Origin: Olsenella uli
Lineage (GTDB): Bacteria; Actinomycetota; Coriobacteriia; Coriobacteriales; Atopobiaceae
Direction: 5' to 3'
Assembly: GCF_901212675.1 (NCBI RefSeq)
Contig: NZ_CAAKOQ010000009.1
Coordinates: 1-17,381, forward strand
DNA length: 17,381 nt
A program made the translations under genes and the position numbers. The notes beneath the pieces are model-generated. The model was not told where the DNA came from. It did no database searches and worked only from the letters and a program-made list of their open reading frames with translations. Shown piece by piece: positions 8,127-14,912 of the stretch; position 1 is the first letter of the stretch, and each line of letters begins with the position of its first letter.

Positions 8127-8135
8127 TTTGTCACA
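8106..8135 (-). repeat. dispersed GTGAC-box repeat, unit 3 (left flank of the transposase gene)
   Basis: On the minus strand this reads TGTGACAAATCATACGGAAG, GAAA, TGTGAC, with boxes 24 bp apart. It differs from the units elsewhere by CATACGG instead of CATCCGG, a change shared only with unit 4 on the other side of the transposase gene. It overlaps the end of the MalY-type gene and provides its stop codon. Confidence 0.85.
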
Positions 8136-8224
8136 CTTCTGGGATGCCGACCTGTCGGCTGTCTTGTCTCTGGTGCTGAGCACTACCGCTCGCCGATCCG
8201 TGAGCCCGCTTGCCGGAACCTTAC

Positions 8225-8252
8225 TTGACCGCCATCTGCCCTCGCGTATAAC
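8225..8252 (+). promoter_or_regulatory. promoter of the transposase-like gene (TTGACC-16-TATAAC)
   Basis: TTGACC (8225-8230) and TATAAC (8247-8252) are separated by 16 bases and resemble a sigma-70-class promoter closely. Transcription would start near 8258, 25 bases before the ATG. The ribosome site GGGGGAGG lies at about 8271-8278. This is the best-matching promoter in the window. Confidence 0.65.
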
Positions 8253-8282
8253 CATCCCACCAACCACGACGGGGGAGGCGGC

Positions 8283-9062
8283 ATGGGGTACCGGCGAAGG
8301 CGTCAGTGCGAGTCCCAGATCTATCACGTCATGGCGAGGGGCGTGGGCAGGATGCTCCTGTTCGAGGACGACGCGGACAGGTCACGCTACCTGTCGTTTC
8401 TCGACGACGCGTTGAGCAGGCACGACCTTGACGTGCTGGCATGGTGCCTGATGGACAACCACATCCACCTGCTCGTGCGTGGCCAGCTCGAGCGCGTGGC
8501 AAAGGTCATGCAACTGGCCGGGCGCTCGTACGCGCTCTACTTCAACAGGCGCCACGACCATGTCGGCCACCTTTTCCAGGGGAGATATGCCAGCAAGCCC
8601 ATCGAGGGCAACGAGCGCCTGCTCACGGTCGTTCGCTACATCCACCAGAACCCAATCGAGTCCGGCGCCTCCGAGAGCTGCCACTATTCCTGGAGCAGCT
8701 ACGGTGCCTACCTGGGACTCCCTCACTGTGCGCCAAGGCGCTTCGACGAGACGGCGGTCCTTGGGCTTCTGGGGAGCGAGGCCGAGTTTCGTCGGTTCCA
8801 CGAGCTGCCTGGGAGCTCGTTTGCGGCGACGGCGCGCCATCGTCCAACGTCGTCGATGAGCATGGAGGCGGCCGCAGCCGTGCTCCGCGGCGTCTTGGGC
8901 GAGGTGGGCATCGGGGAGGTGCCTCTGCATGACAAGGCCGCGCGCGACGCGATCATCGTCGAGCTTCGTGCCCGGGGGCTCTCGATACGCCAGGTCGAGC
9001 GCCTGACCGGCATCGGCCGGGGCATCGTCTCACGCGCGGACGGGCGGCTTGCAGACGAGTAG
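8283..9062 (+). CDS. REP-associated tyrosine transposase (RAYT)-like Y1 HUH protein with C-terminal HTH
   Basis: A 259-residue member of the Y1/IS200-like superfamily in the RAYT group, single-strand DNA nucleases linked to dispersed REP repeats. The N-terminus IYHVMARGVGRMLLFED is the RAYT signature. The HUH pair is H60-I-H62 (LMDNHIHLLVRG), and the likely nucleophile is Y119 in VRYIHQNPIE, 57 residues after H62. HVGHLFQGRYASKPI is also characteristic. After the roughly 165-residue catalytic domain comes an extension with a helix-turn-helix-like segment (about 233-251, LSIRQVERLTGIGRGIVSR) that may bind DNA. ATG 8283 follows GGGGGAGG and a good promoter. All expected catalytic residues are intact. 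The gene is flanked by inverted copies of the dispersed repeat (8106-8135 and 9107-9137), which is the arrangement expected for a RAYT and its cognate repeats. There is no partner tnpB gene. Confidence 0.88.
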   Translation: MGYRRRRQCESQIYHVMARGVGRMLLFEDDADRSRYLSFLDDALSRHDLDVLAWCLMDNHIHLLVRGQLERVAKVMQLAGRSYALYFNRRHDHVGHLFQGRYASKPIEGNERLLTVVRYIHQNPIESGASESCHYSWSSYGAYLGLPHCAPRRFDETAVLGLLGSEAEFRRFHELPGSSFAATARHRPTSSMSMEAAAAVLRGVLGEVGIGEVPLHDKAARDAIIVELRARGLSIRQVERLTGIGRGIVSRADGRLADE

Positions 9063-9106
9063 GCACCCTGTCTGACCTCGCGTGCCGCCCGTCTCGGTCT
9101 TCGGGA

Positions 9107-9137
9107 TGTGACAAATCATACGGAAGAAAGCGTGACA
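9107..9137 (+). repeat. dispersed GTGAC-box repeat, unit 4 (right flank of the transposase gene)
   Basis: TGTGACAAATCATACGGAAG, then AAAG, then CGTGACA, with GTGAC boxes at 9108 and 9132, 24 bp apart. It is inverted relative to unit 3 and shares its private CATACGG variant. It ends 2 bases from the coaX stop codon (9139-9141 on the minus strand). Confidence 0.85.
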
Positions 9138-9138
9138 G

Positions 9139-9981
9139 CTAGCGGCGGTTGGCGAGCCAGAGGCGGTCGAGGCCGCGCAGGGTGAGGGTGCCGTCGACGG
9201 TGACGTCGTGCCTGAGCAGCGCCGACATGGTGTCTGCGAAGTTGCCGGTCACGACGACGGGCGCCTCTTGCCCGAGCTCCGCGAAGACGAGGTCGATGAG
9301 CCCATCGATACGCGCCGCCTCGCCGAGCACCACGCCCGACTGAATGGCCGTCCGCGTGTTCTTGCCAATCGCCTGCGCGGGCGCGCGGAGTTCCACCGTG
9401 GGCAGGCGCGCGGCGGCCCGGGCGAGCGAGGCCGCGCCAAGAGCCACGCCCGGCGCGATGATGCCGCCGGCAAACGCGCCCTCCGCGTCGACGACCTCGA
9501 AGTTCGTCGTGGTTCCCAGGTCGACGGCGACGACGGGGGCGCCGTAGGTCTCGCGCGCGGCCACGACGTCGGCCACGCGGTCCGAGCCCACCTCGGCGGG
9601 GTCGTCGTAGCGCATGCGCACGCCGGTCTTGAGGCCCGGGCCCACCACGAGCGTGCGGCCGGGGCACTCCGCGACCAGTGCCCGGCACCAGGCGTCTGCC
9701 AGCGCAGGCACCACGCAGGAGATGATCGCGTCGCCGGGCACGTCGAGCGCGAGCATGCCGAGCGCCTCGCGGACGCACAGGCGCGCCTCGTCGGGCGTGA
9801 TGCGCGCGGGCGTGGTGTGCTCGAAGGTCCCAAGCAGGCGGTCCTCCTCGAAGATGCCGAGATGCGTGCTCGTGTTGCCCACGTCGACGGCGAGCACGCG
9901 CTGCGGCGCGCCTCCCGCCTGTCTCGGCGCGCCGACCCTCTGCGTGCGCGCGCTGTCCTGCCCGGTTGTCGTGGCTTCCAT
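9139..9981 (-). CDS. coaX: type III pantothenate kinase
   Basis: A 280-residue type III pantothenate kinase (CoaX), the first step of coenzyme A synthesis; this class uses the ASKHA fold and is insensitive to CoA feedback. The phosphate-binding motif is VDVGNTSTHLG (D33). It is followed by VDLGTTTNFEVVD, GGIIAPGVALGAASLARA, the dimer/K+ region NTRTAIQSGVVLGEAARIDGLI, and VVTGNFADTM. The start ATG at 9979-9981 has GAAGGG upstream. It leaves a 28-residue Ala/Gly/Arg-rich leader before the conserved core, so a later start is possible. The open frame extends back to 10044, but those upstream Met codons lie inside repeat units 5 and 6 and are rejected. The gene converges on the transposase gene and diverges from the OPT pseudogene. 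Confidence 0.93.
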   Translation of the reverse strand: MEATTTGQDSARTQRVGAPRQAGGAPQRVLAVDVGNTSTHLGIFEEDRLLGTFEHTTPARITPDEARLCVREALGMLALDVPGDAIISCVVPALADAWCRALVAECPGRTLVVGPGLKTGVRMRYDDPAEVGSDRVADVVAARETYGAPVVAVDLGTTTNFEVVDAEGAFAGGIIAPGVALGAASLARAAARLPTVELRAPAQAIGKNTRTAIQSGVVLGEAARIDGLIDLVFAELGQEAPVVVTGNFADTMSALLRHDVTVDGTLTLRGLDRLWLANRR

Positions 9982-10007
9982 GGATTGCCTGGCCCTTCTC
10001 GGAAAAG

Positions 10008-10060
10008 TGTGACAAATCATCCGGAAGATAATGTGACAAATCATCCGGAAGGGGTGTCAC
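10008..10060 (+). repeat. dispersed GTGAC-box repeat, units 5 and 6 (tandem, one palindromic)
   Basis: Unit 5 starts at 10008 and unit 6 at 10032, a head-to-tail period of exactly 24 bp; both read TGTGACAAATCATCCGGAAG. Unit 6 ends in TGTCAC (10055-10060) instead of TGTGAC. Its boxes GTGACA and TGTCAC are therefore perfectly inverted about the central CCGG (28-bp palindromic frame, 10033-10060). The pair lies between the divergent coaX and OPT genes. Confidence 0.85.
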
Positions 10061-10066
10061 ACCGAC

Positions 10067-10072
10067 TATACT
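10067..10072 (+). promoter_or_regulatory. -10 element of the OPT gene
   Basis: TATACT, 63 bases before the ATG. The place where a -35 would fall (about 10044-10049) is inside repeat unit 6 and reads TCCGGA, so no standard -35 exists. The repeat may have displaced the original upstream promoter half or may act as a protein-binding site. Confidence 0.45.
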
Positions 10073-10134
10073 CGACGCGTCCGTTCCGTAACCCGACTTC
10101 CCACGAGGGGAAGCGGATATACGAAGGAGTACAT

Positions 10135-11521
10135 ATGAGCACGTCCAGCGACCGCGCCCAGGCGTGCGGGCAGCTGAGCCCCGTCGGCATTGCCATCGGG
10201 GTCGTCGGCTGCGTCGTCATCACGGCCTCCTCGGTCTACACGGCCCTCAAGATGGGCTCCCTGCCCTGGCCGACCATCTTCACCTCCATCACGGCCCTCG
10301 TGCTGTTGCGCGCCTTTGGCCACAGGAGCCTGAACGAGGCCAACATCACCCAGATCGTCATGTCCGCCGGCTCCATGGTGGCCGGAGGCCTCGCCTTCAC
10401 CATCCCCGGCATCTGGATGCTGGGCCTCGCCGACCACACGAGCATGGCCGAGATGCTCTTCGTGGCGCTTGCCGGCACGCTTCTGGGCCTCGTCTGCACG
10501 GCCCTCATCCGCAGGCGCTTCGTGGCCGAGAGCGATCTCGAGTACCCCATCGGCACGGCCGCGGCCGAGACGCTCGCCGCCACCACCTCGCGCGGCGGCA
10601 CGGGCAAGAAGCTCTTCCTCTCGATGGGGATTGCCGGCGTCTACAGCGTGCTGCGCGACGTTCTCGGCGTGGTGCCGCAGATGCTTCTGGCCCTGCCCAT
10701 CCCGGGCGTCACGTTTGGCATCTACAACTCGCCGATGATGCTCTCGGTGGGATTCCTCGTGGGATTCGGCGCGCTCGCGTTTGCCATGGCGGGCGCCGTC
10801 TTTGCCAACTTCGGCCTGGTCGTGGGCGGCACCGCTGCGGGTCTCTGGGACGTGGCCACGGCCGGCGGCATCGTCAAGAGCCTTGGCATGGGCCTCATGA
10901 TGGGCTCGGGCCTGGGCGTGGTGCTCAAGGACATCCTGCCCGCGCTCGTGCGCATGGCACAGGGCAGGGACGATGTCCACGCGGGCTCGGGCGAGGGCTC
11001 CGGCACCGCTTCCGAAGGCAAGGACTCCGCCGCCGCTGCGTCCGGCGAGAGGGGAGGCCTCTTCGCCGACCTCACCGGCCGCTACGACGCCGGCGTGCTC
11101 GCCCTCATGGTGGCCGCGGCCGCGTTCGTCATCTGCCTGGGGCTCGGTCTCAGCCCGCTCGTGGCCGTCGTCATCATCCTGTTGTCGTTCGTGACCACCA
11201 TCATGAGCGCGCAGTCGGTGGGCCAGACCGGCATCGACCCGATGGAGATCTTCGGCCTCATCGTCCTGCTCATCGTGGCCGTCATCTCCCAGACGCCTCC
11301 CGTGAGGCTCTTCTTCGTGGCTGCCCTTCTACATGCCGCTCTCGATGTTCGTGGGTTCCGTCCTGAAGCTCGTGTTCGACCACTTTGCCCGTAAGGCCGG
11401 CGTGGACGAGCAGGCCGAGCAGGAGACCGGCATCGTGTGCGCGAGCGGCCTGCTCGGCGGCGAGTCCATCGTGGGCGTCATCATTGCGCTCGTGAGCGTG
11501 GCAACGGGCCTCGCGGGGTAG
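10135..11521 (+). pseudogene. OPT-family oligopeptide/metal transporter, internally deleted and frameshifted
   Basis: A remnant of an OPT (oligopeptide transporter) family membrane protein, usually about 620-660 residues. ATG 10135 has GAAGGAG 5 bases upstream. The N-terminal two-thirds is normal: SVYTALKMGSLPWPTIFTS, the conserved NEANITQIVMSAGSMVAGG, then EYPIGTAAAETLAA and further hydrophobic helices. A charged Gly/Ser/Ala loop (about 280-315) and QTGIDPMEIFG follow. At about 11319-11323, after RLFFVA, the frame breaks. The true C-terminus resumes one base out of register, with LPFYMPLSMFVGSVLKLV (from 11321) and GLLGGESIVGVIIALVS, to the TAG at 11519-11521. Some 170 residues of the usual sequence (the region with the conserved GDVMNDFK segment) are missing at the junction. 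Translation of the first frame alone would run into an unrelated tail ending at 11394. Transport is almost certainly lost. Confidence 0.82.
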
Positions 11522-11617
11522 CGGTGCCGTGCCTCGGGGGTGCGTAGGGTGGCGCCGCGCCTTCGCCCATACTGGCGCCGTTGCGCCCACCCCACGCCGG
11601 TGCCGCCTCCACTCCAC

Positions 11618-11623
11618 TACACT
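11618..11623 (+). promoter_or_regulatory. priA: -10 element suggesting leaderless priA transcript
   Basis: TACACT lies 7 bases before the priA ATG (11631), so transcription would begin at or next to the start codon. There is no Shine-Dalgarno sequence between them (AGGTCCC). This is the standard arrangement of leaderless mRNAs common in actinobacteria. No clear -35 is visible. Confidence 0.5.
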
Positions 11624-11630
11624 AGGTCCC

Positions 11631-14045
11631 ATGAGATACGCGCGCATCGTTCCGGACATAGCCGCCCGCGCCATCGACGGGTGCTTTGACTACGCAGTGT
11701 CCCCCGAGCTGGCCGAGACCTGCCTCGTGGGGTGCTGCGTCCTTGTGAGCTTTGGCCACCGCGACGTGGTGGGTTACGTGGTGGGGCTTGCCGATGAGCC
11801 CGCGGCCGGCGTGGACCGGGCGCGCGTGCAGCCGGTGAGGTCCGTCCTCGCGGCCCCCTCCTTCGACGAGGTGGGCGCTCGCCTCGCGTCCTGGATTGCC
11901 CGCGAGTACGCAGCGCCGCTCGCCGTGTGCCTGCGCCTCATGCTGCCACCCGGCCAGACCATGCGCGTCACGCGCGAGGAGGGCGGCGACTGGACGCTCG
12001 TGGCCGAGCGCGCCAAGGCCGTCGACGACCGCTGGGTATCGCTCACCGACGAGGGCCGGGCGTTTCGGCCCCGTGCCAACGCCAAGCGCCAGCAGCGCGT
12101 CATCGAGGCGCTCAGCGCGGGCCCGCAGCGCGTGGCGGAGCTCTCGGCGCTCGTGCCGGGGGCGGGCTCCGTGGTGTCGGCCCTGCTCAAGCGTGGTGTG
12201 GCCGCCGTGGAGCACCGCCGGCGCGTGCGTGGCTCGGCAGACGCGGCGTCAACGCTCTCGAGCGCGCGGGCGCCGCGGCCGGCTCGCCTTACGGACGGCC
12301 AGGAGGCTGCGCTCGCCGCCATCGCCCGGGCGGCAGACGCGCGAGTCGGCGACGTCGTGCTCGTCGACGGCGTCACGGGCTCGGGCAAGACTGAGGTCTA
12401 CCTCGACGCCATCGAGCGCGAGCTTTCGCGCGGGCGCGGTGCCATCGTGCTTGTCCCCGAGATCTCGCTCACGGCGCAGACGGTGGGGCGCTTTCGTAGC
12501 CGCTTCGGAGACGACGTGGCCATCCTGCACTCGCGCCTCTCGACTGGCGAGCGCTTCGACCAGTGGGACATGGTCCGCGAGGGCCGTGCCCACGTGGTGG
12601 TGGGCGCGCGCTCGGCGCTCTTTGCCCCGCTCGCCAACGTGGGTCTCGTCATCGTGGACGAGGAGCACGAGGGCAGCTACAAGCAGGACCAGGCCCCGCG
12701 CTATCACGCTCGCGAGGCGGCGGCCGAGCTCGCGCGCCTGCGGGGCGCCGCACTCGTGCTGGGATCGGCAACCCCGTCGCTCGAGAGCCTCGAGCGCTGC
12801 CGCAGGGGCAGCTGGCGCGGGGTCTCGTGGATGCGCGTCGAGATGCCCGAGCGACCCGGCGGCGCCGTCCTGCCGCACGTGCGCGTGGTGGACATGCGCC
12901 GCGAGTTCGCCGCCAAGAACGGCTCGATCTTCTCGCGCGCGCTCAGAGACGCCCTGCTCGGGATGGTCGAGCGCCGCGAGAAGGCGGTGCTTCTGCTCAA
13001 CCGCCGCGGGTTCGCGAGCTTCCTCATGTGCCGCGAGTGCGGCTGCGTGCCCACGTGCACGCACTGCTCCACGGCGCTCACGTACCACGAGCGCACGCAC
13101 AGCCTCGTGTGCCACAGCTGCGGGCGCTCATGGCCGGTGCGCGCCTACCCGGACCCGTCGACGCGCTGCCCCAGCTGCGGGAGCCGCTATCTCGCGCAGT
13201 TCGGCGTGGGCACGCAGCGCGTGGAGGACGAGCTGGGGATGCTGCTTGCCGGCAAGGGCGTCGACGTCATCCGGATGGACGCGGACACCACGGCCACCAA
13301 GGGCGCCCACACGCGCCTGCTCGAGCGCTTCGACGCGAGCGAGTGCGCGGTGCTCGTGGGCACGCAGATGATTGCCAAGGGGCTCGACTTTCCCGAGGTC
13401 ACGCTCGTGGGCGTCGTGAACGCCGACACCACGCTCAAGTTGCCGGACTTTCGCGCGGCGGAGCGCACGTATCACCTGCTCGAGCAGGTGGCGGGCCGTG
13501 CCGGCAGGGGAGAGCGGCCGGGCGAGGTCGTCATCCAGACGTACTGGGCCACGCACCCGGCCATCGCGGCGGTGGCCACGCACGAGCGCGCGGCCTTCGA
13601 ACGCTTCGAGCTGGCGCAGCGGCGCGAGGCCTACTACCCGCCGTTCTCGCGGGTGGCGAACGTGGTGGTGAGCGGCGTGTCCGAGACCTGCGTGCGGGGT
13701 CGCGCGCGGGCGATGGCCGAGGCCGTGCGCCGGGAGGTGGCGGGCGTGGATGGCGCTGCCCACGGAGGGCGTGTGACGGTGCGCGGCGATGAGCCATATA
13801 CCTGCATGTTATTGACTGATGCGCCTGAGATGCCCGAGCTGTCCGAGCTCCCCGAAGGCTGGGAGGTGCTCGGCCCCTCGGAGTGCGTGAAGGGTCGGGT
13901 CAAGGACCGCCACCGCTGGCACCTCATCGTGAAGGCCCCGCCCGAGGTGGCGCTTGGCCCGGTGCTGTCCGCGGCCGCCGGCTCGCTTCCCGCCGACCGA
14001 CGCACCACCATGGCCATCGACGTGGACGCCTACGACTTCATGTAG
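11631..14045 (+). CDS. priA: primosomal protein N' (PriA replication-restart helicase)
   Basis: An 804-residue superfamily 2 helicase that recognises stalled or repaired forks and reloads the replisome. The N-terminal 3'-DNA-binding domain starts MRYARIVPDIAARAIDGCFDYAV. Helicase motifs are Walker A GVTGSGKTEVY (K253), DEEH (343-346), GSATPSLES, and motif VI EQVAGRAGRGERPG. The inserted zinc-binding region has the usual eight cysteines, C467, C470, C476, C479, C494, C497, C513 and C516 (CRECGCVPTCTHC ... CPSC), with an extra C472. ATG 11631 is chosen because the family N-terminus begins there; upstream in-frame codons from 11529 are not conserved-looking. All motifs needed for ATPase activity are present. 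It heads a housekeeping block with def, fmt and rsmB, but is separated from def by 300 bases with repeats and a new promoter. Confidence 0.96.
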   Translation: MRYARIVPDIAARAIDGCFDYAVSPELAETCLVGCCVLVSFGHRDVVGYVVGLADEPAAGVDRARVQPVRSVLAAPSFDEVGARLASWIAREYAAPLAVCLRLMLPPGQTMRVTREEGGDWTLVAERAKAVDDRWVSLTDEGRAFRPRANAKRQQRVIEALSAGPQRVAELSALVPGAGSVVSALLKRGVAAVEHRRRVRGSADAASTLSSARAPRPARLTDGQEAALAAIARAADARVGDVVLVDGVTGSGKTEVYLDAIERELSRGRGAIVLVPEISLTAQTVGRFRSRFGDDVAILHSRLSTGERFDQWDMVREGRAHVVVGARSALFAPLANVGLVIVDEEHEGSYKQDQAPRYHAREAAAELARLRGAALVLGSATPSLESLERCRRGSWRGVSWMRVEMPERPGGAVLPHVRVVDMRREFAAKNGSIFSRALRDALLGMVERREKAVLLLNRRGFASFLMCRECGCVPTCTHCSTALTYHERTHSLVCHSCGRSWPVRAYPDPSTRCPSCGSRYLAQFGVGTQRVEDELGMLLAGKGVDVIRMDADTTATKGAHTRLLERFDASECAVLVGTQMIAKGLDFPEVTLVGVVNADTTLKLPDFRAAERTYHLLEQVAGRAGRGERPGEVVIQTYWATHPAIAAVATHERAAFERFELAQRREAYYPPFSRVANVVVSGVSETCVRGRARAMAEAVRREVAGVDGAAHGGRVTVRGDEPYTCMLLTDAPEMPELSELPEGWEVLGPSECVKGRVKDRHRWHLIVKAPPEVALGPVLSAAAGSLPADRRTTMAIDVDAYDFM

Positions 14046-14236
14046 GGGTGTGGTTGCTCGCGGCGGTGCCTTGCCGGGTGCGAGTTCGTGGCCCCTGGTC
14101 TCGGCACCTGTCGGCCGACGGCCAGGTACGACCCTCGTTGCTCCCGGTTTGACCCGGTGGCTGCCGGCCAGTACGGTCCCCGTCGCCCCCGGTTGGCCTC
14201 GACAGCTGCCGGCCATGCGCCGCCGCCGCGCCGGGA
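14046..14236 (+). other. non-coding GC-rich spacer with diverged imperfect repeats
   Basis: No gene is supported between priA and the repeat pair. Three loosely similar segments of about 45 bases can be seen from 14099 to 14235. They share a GGC(C/T)G(A/C)CGGCCA-like stretch followed by a CCCCGG-like stretch (for example CTGCCGGCCAGTACGG and CTGCCGGCCATGCGCC). A small open frame across it (14088-14348) has no ribosome site and runs through the repeats, so it is not called. Confidence 0.35.
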
Positions 14237-14290
14237 TGTGACAAATCATCCGGAAGGAAATGTGACAAATCATCCGGAAGGAAATGTGAG
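14237..14290 (+). repeat. dispersed GTGAC-box repeat, units 7 and 8 (perfect tandem)
   Basis: TGTGACAAATCATCCGGAAG plus GAAA occurs twice with no mismatch (from 14237 and 14261). A third box, TGTGAG, lies at 14285, giving boxes at an exact 24-bp period. This is the cleanest example of the family. It lies directly upstream of the def promoter region. Confidence 0.88.
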
Positions 14291-14305
14291 AGGCGGGGCC
14301 CTTGG

Positions 14306-14311
14306 TATCAT
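14306..14311 (+). promoter_or_regulatory. possible -10 element for def
   Basis: TATCAT lies 34 bases before the def ATG and 15 bases after the last repeat box. No consensus -35 is found at the expected place (about 14283-14288), which overlaps that box. The ribosome site AGAGAAGGAG ends 4 bases before the ATG. Confidence 0.35.
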
Positions 14312-14344
14312 AGAGAGCTGCTTGAACTCTAGAGAAGGAGCCCC

Positions 14345-14896
14345 ATGAGCGCCGTTTCCGATATCGTCCTCACGCCGGATCCCCGGCTCACCGAGATGTG
14401 CCAGCCCATCGACAAGATCGACGGCAAGGTGCGCGCGCTGGCCAGGCGCATGCTCAAGGACATGTACGCCGCCGAGGGGTGCGGACTTGCCGCCCCGCAG
14501 GTGGGCGAGCTCGTGCGCCTCGTCGTCATCGACGTCGACTACGACGGCGAGAACCCCAAGACCAAGAACCCCTACGTGCTCGTCAACCCCAAGGTCATCG
14601 CCGCCGACGGCGACCCGCGCCCCTTCAACGAGGGGTGCCTGTCGTTCCCGGGCATATCGGTCGAGGTCACGCGCCCAAGCCACGTCATCGTGCAGGCGAT
14701 GGACCTCGACGGGGACCTGCTGCAGTACGAGGCCGAGAACAACCTCCTGGCCGTGTGCCTGCAGCACGAGATCGACCACCTGAACGGCGTCACCATGGTC
14801 GACCACCTTTCGCCGACAAAGCGCCTCCAGGCCCTGCGCGCTTGCGAGCAGGCCATCGAGGCCGGTGCCCGTCCCGGCGAGACGTCGACCAACTAG
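14345..14896 (+). CDS. def: peptide deformylase
   Basis: A 183-residue metal-dependent enzyme that removes the formyl group from the N-terminal Met of new proteins in the cytoplasm. The three family motifs are present: motif 1 GCGLAAPQVG (about residues 46-55), motif 2 EGCLSFPG (metal ligand C98) and motif 3 HEIDHLNG (H141 and H145 as ligands, E142 as catalytic base). The length is usual for the type 1 group. ATG 14345 has AGAGAAGGAG just upstream. The stop TAG (14894-14896) is followed after 16 bases by fmt, so def, fmt and rsmB read as one operon, a widely conserved order. The gene is preceded by repeat units 7 and 8. Confidence 0.97.
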   Translation: MSAVSDIVLTPDPRLTEMCQPIDKIDGKVRALARRMLKDMYAAEGCGLAAPQVGELVRLVVIDVDYDGENPKTKNPYVLVNPKVIAADGDPRPFNEGCLSFPGISVEVTRPSHVIVQAMDLDGDLLQYEAENNLLAVCLQHEIDHLNGVTMVDHLSPTKRLQALRACEQAIEAGARPGETSTN

Positions 14897-14912
14897 CAGC
14901 GAGGAGGCCCGC

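Larger units (their letters stand above)
8106..9137 (+). mobile_element. candidate RAYT-repeat unit: transposase gene bounded by inverted repeat copies
   Basis: A segment of about 1.03 kb made of repeat unit 3, a promoter, one Y1-transposase gene and repeat unit 4 in opposite orientation. The two ends share CTTCCGTATGATTTGTCACA (20 bases) as an inverted pair. It sits between the 3' ends of malY (plus strand) and coaX (minus strand), touching the malY stop on one side and ending 2-3 bases from the coaX stop on the other. No target-site duplication is seen, as expected for HUH/Y1 enzymes. Whether the unit moves as one piece is inference. Confidence 0.6.

Noticed and set aside
8148..8183. Short palindromes CCGACCTGTCGG and GTGCTGAGCAC upstream of the transposase gene
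   Set aside because: Too short to distinguish from chance in GC-rich DNA and not repeated elsewhere in the window.
8106..9137. Classical insertion sequence with target duplication
   Set aside because: No flanking direct duplication is visible and the enzyme is a Y1 HUH type, which does not make one; a RAYT-repeat arrangement explains it better.
9982..10044. In-frame upstream extension of coaX (MICHIIFRMICHTF)
   Set aside because: Both Met codons come from repeat units 5 and 6; the encoded residues are repeat-derived and not part of the CoaX fold.
10008..10060. CRISPR array
   Set aside because: Units repeat directly at 24 bp with no variable spacers, there are at most two to three per site, and no cas genes are present.
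10135..11394. An intact 419-residue OPT transporter
   Set aside because: The last 23 or so residues of this frame are unrelated to the family, and the real C-terminus is found in the next frame up to 11521.
14237..14290. Origin iterons or CRP sites
   Set aside because: There is no replication initiator gene nearby, and the same units occur next to unrelated genes in both orientations. TGTGA resembles a CRP half-site, but the usual inverted 6-base-gap partner is absent.
14088..14348. Small open frame between priA and def
   Set aside because: It has no ribosome site, runs through both repeat units (VTNHPEGN twice) and overlaps the def start.
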